The position numbers and the translations under genes were made by a program. A DNA stretch of 64,000 bases, from NCBI RefSeq assembly GCF_030408835.1, contig NZ_CP047357.1, positions 248,001-312,000 of the forward strand. Reading direction: 5' to 3'. Numbering within the stretch: position 1 is the stretch's first letter; each line of letters starts with the position of its first letter. The notes beneath the pieces were generated by a model, which had not been told where the DNA came from, searched no databases, and saw only the letters and a program-made list of their open reading frames with translations. The stretch is from Corynebacterium freneyi (lineage in GTDB: Bacteria > Actinomycetota > Actinomycetes > Mycobacteriales > Mycobacteriaceae). Below are positions 63,158 to 64,000 of this stretch, piece by piece.

Positions 63158-64000
63158 TGGTGGAACGCATGCGAGTTGCGATTGTCGCGGAAAGCTTTCT
63201 TCCGAACATCAACGGCGTGACCAATTCCGTCCTCCGGGTCCTGGAGCACCTGGACGATCACGGCCATGAGGCGCTGGTGATCGCCCCGGGGGCCAGGCCC
63301 TTCCAGGAGGAGCAGGAGACGTACCGGGGTTTCCGCATCGAGCGGGTGTCCACCGTCATGGTGCCGATGGTCGATTCCCTGCCCATCGGCGTCCCCGAGG
63401 CGCGCGTGGCGTCGCTGCTGGCCAAGTTCAAGCCCGACGTCGTCCATTTGGCGTCGCCCTTCGTCCTCGGTGCGGCGGGTGCCTTCACCGCGAAGACGCT
63501 GCGCATTCCGGCCGTCGCCGTCTACCAGACCGATGTCGCCGGTTTCGCCAAGAACTACAAGCTGGCGGGGCTGTCGTCGGCGGCGTGGGCCTGGACCCGC
63601 GTCATCCACAACGCCTGCGCCCGCACGCTGGCGCCGTCGTCGCCGACCATCGCCGACCTGGAACGCCACCGCATCCGCAACGTGCACAAGTGGGGCCGCG
63701 GCGTCGACGCGGTCCGCTTCCACCCGGCGAAGCGGTCCGAGGCGCTGCGCAGGATGTGGAGCCCGGAGGGCAAGCCGATCGTCGGCTACGTCGGCCGCCT
63801 GGCCGCGGAGAAGTCCGTCGAGCGTCTCACCGAGCTGTCGAAGCGCGGTGACGTGCAGGTGGTCATCGTCGGCGACGGCCCGGAACGCCCGGATCTGCAG
63901 AAGCGCATGCCCGACGCCGTGTTCACCGGCCAGCTCACCGGCGAGGATCTGCCGCAGGCGTTCGCCAGCCTGGACCTGTTCGTCCACACCGGCGATTTCG
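63157..64000 (+). CDS. mgtA: Alpha-mannosyltransferase MgtA, 3-prime end outside window
   Basis: The first 281 residues of a GT4 glycosyltransferase, cut by the right edge. The start RVAIVAESFLPNINGVTNSV is the MgtA/PimB N-terminus. VVHLASPFVLGAAG, KWGRGVDAVRFHP, VGYVGRLAAEKSVERL and VVIVGDGPERPDLQ follow. In corynebacteria this enzyme mannosylates glucuronosyl-diacylglycerol, founding one lipomannan type. Its place after menD and DUF3592 equals Rv0557. The ATG at 63157 overlaps the upstream stop; an in-frame ATG at 63169 is possible. Confidence 0.9.
   Translation, partial: MVERMRVAIVAESFLPNINGVTNSVLRVLEHLDDHGHEALVIAPGARPFQEEQETYRGFRIERVSTVMVPMVDSLPIGVPEARVASLLAKFKPDVVHLASPFVLGAAGAFTAKTLRIPAVAVYQTDVAGFAKNYKLAGLSSAAWAWTRVIHNACARTLAPSSPTIADLERHRIRNVHKWGRGVDAVRFHPAKRSEALRRMWSPEGKPIVGYVGRLAAEKSVERLTELSKRGDVQVVIVGDGPERPDLQKRMPDAVFTGQLTGEDLPQAFASLDLFVHTGDF

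Noticed and set aside
1..64000. tRNA or rRNA genes
   Set aside because: No T-arm-like GTTCGANTC block with matching acceptor stem and no conserved rRNA segment was found by eye; a dedicated tRNA scan would be decisive.

Overview
The window reads as chromosomal DNA of a high-G+C actinobacterium, very probably a Corynebacterium. The evidence is a corynebacterial-type malate synthase G, a single-subunit SdhC with SdhA and SdhB, mycothiol (MshA) and mannolipid (MgtA) glycosyltransferases, and the 33-residue ribosomal protein bS22. Many genes also appear to be leaderless: a TANNNT-like -10 box sits 6-8 bases before the ATG or GTG. From about 12.4 kb to the right edge the gene order follows, from memory, the Mycobacterium tuberculosis block Rv0475 to Rv0557 (hbhA, DUF2516, deoC, murB, mshA, gpm, senX3-regX3, ppx, proC, bS22, plsC, serB, hemACDB, hemL, the ccs genes, menA/E/B/C/D, mgtA). 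Nothing here fixes the species.

Left part (0-10.8 kb): aceB with a long regulatory upstream region; a beta-phosphoglucomutase-like HAD gene overlapping a GH65 disaccharide phosphorylase-like gene; and sdhCAB with a good GlxR-type site. These genes cover the glyoxylate shunt, disaccharide turnover and succinate oxidation. Middle-left (10.9-25 kb): DUF445 protein, an HbhA-like coiled protein with an acidic tail, DUF2516, purU, a DeoC-like protein lacking its catalytic residues, DUF2993, DUF2505, murB, fadD, mshA, a YbjN protein, gpmA, and the senX3-regX3 phosphate-response two-component system.

At 25.1-26.9 kb two overlapping genes of visibly lower G+C interrupt the conserved order. They encode an ABC/OLD-type ATPase and a PIN-like nuclease. 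This pair looks horizontally acquired and is the best candidate here for an undescribed (possibly anti-phage) system.

Right part (27-64 kb): a cysteine-rich conserved protein, ppx, a Rv0497-like membrane protein with an Asp/Tyr-rich tract, proC, a MerR-type HTH protein, bS22, an acyltransferase, a SerB-like phosphatase and a glutaredoxin-like protein. Then come the heme genes hemA-hemC-hemD-hemB, three membrane proteins (one a P-type ATPase-like protein with its catalytic motifs destroyed) and hemL. A phosphoglycerate mutase-like gene and the System II cytochrome c maturation genes (TlpA-like lipoprotein, ccdA, resB, ccsB) follow, then rmlB-rmlC-rmlA and the menaquinone genes menE-menA (minus strand), menB (minus), menC and menD, with a secreted trypsin-like protease between menE and menB. 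The window ends inside mgtA. The heme, cytochrome c and menaquinone genes together make this largely a respiratory-chain biogenesis region.

Non-coding structure of note: several strong rho-independent terminators; a cluster of five 13-base repeats near 14.0 kb; two interleaved inverted repeats and three 33-base imperfect repeats in the 53.7-54.2 kb gap; and a six-copy 15-base minisatellite inside menE. I saw no tRNA, rRNA, CRISPR array or insertion sequence.
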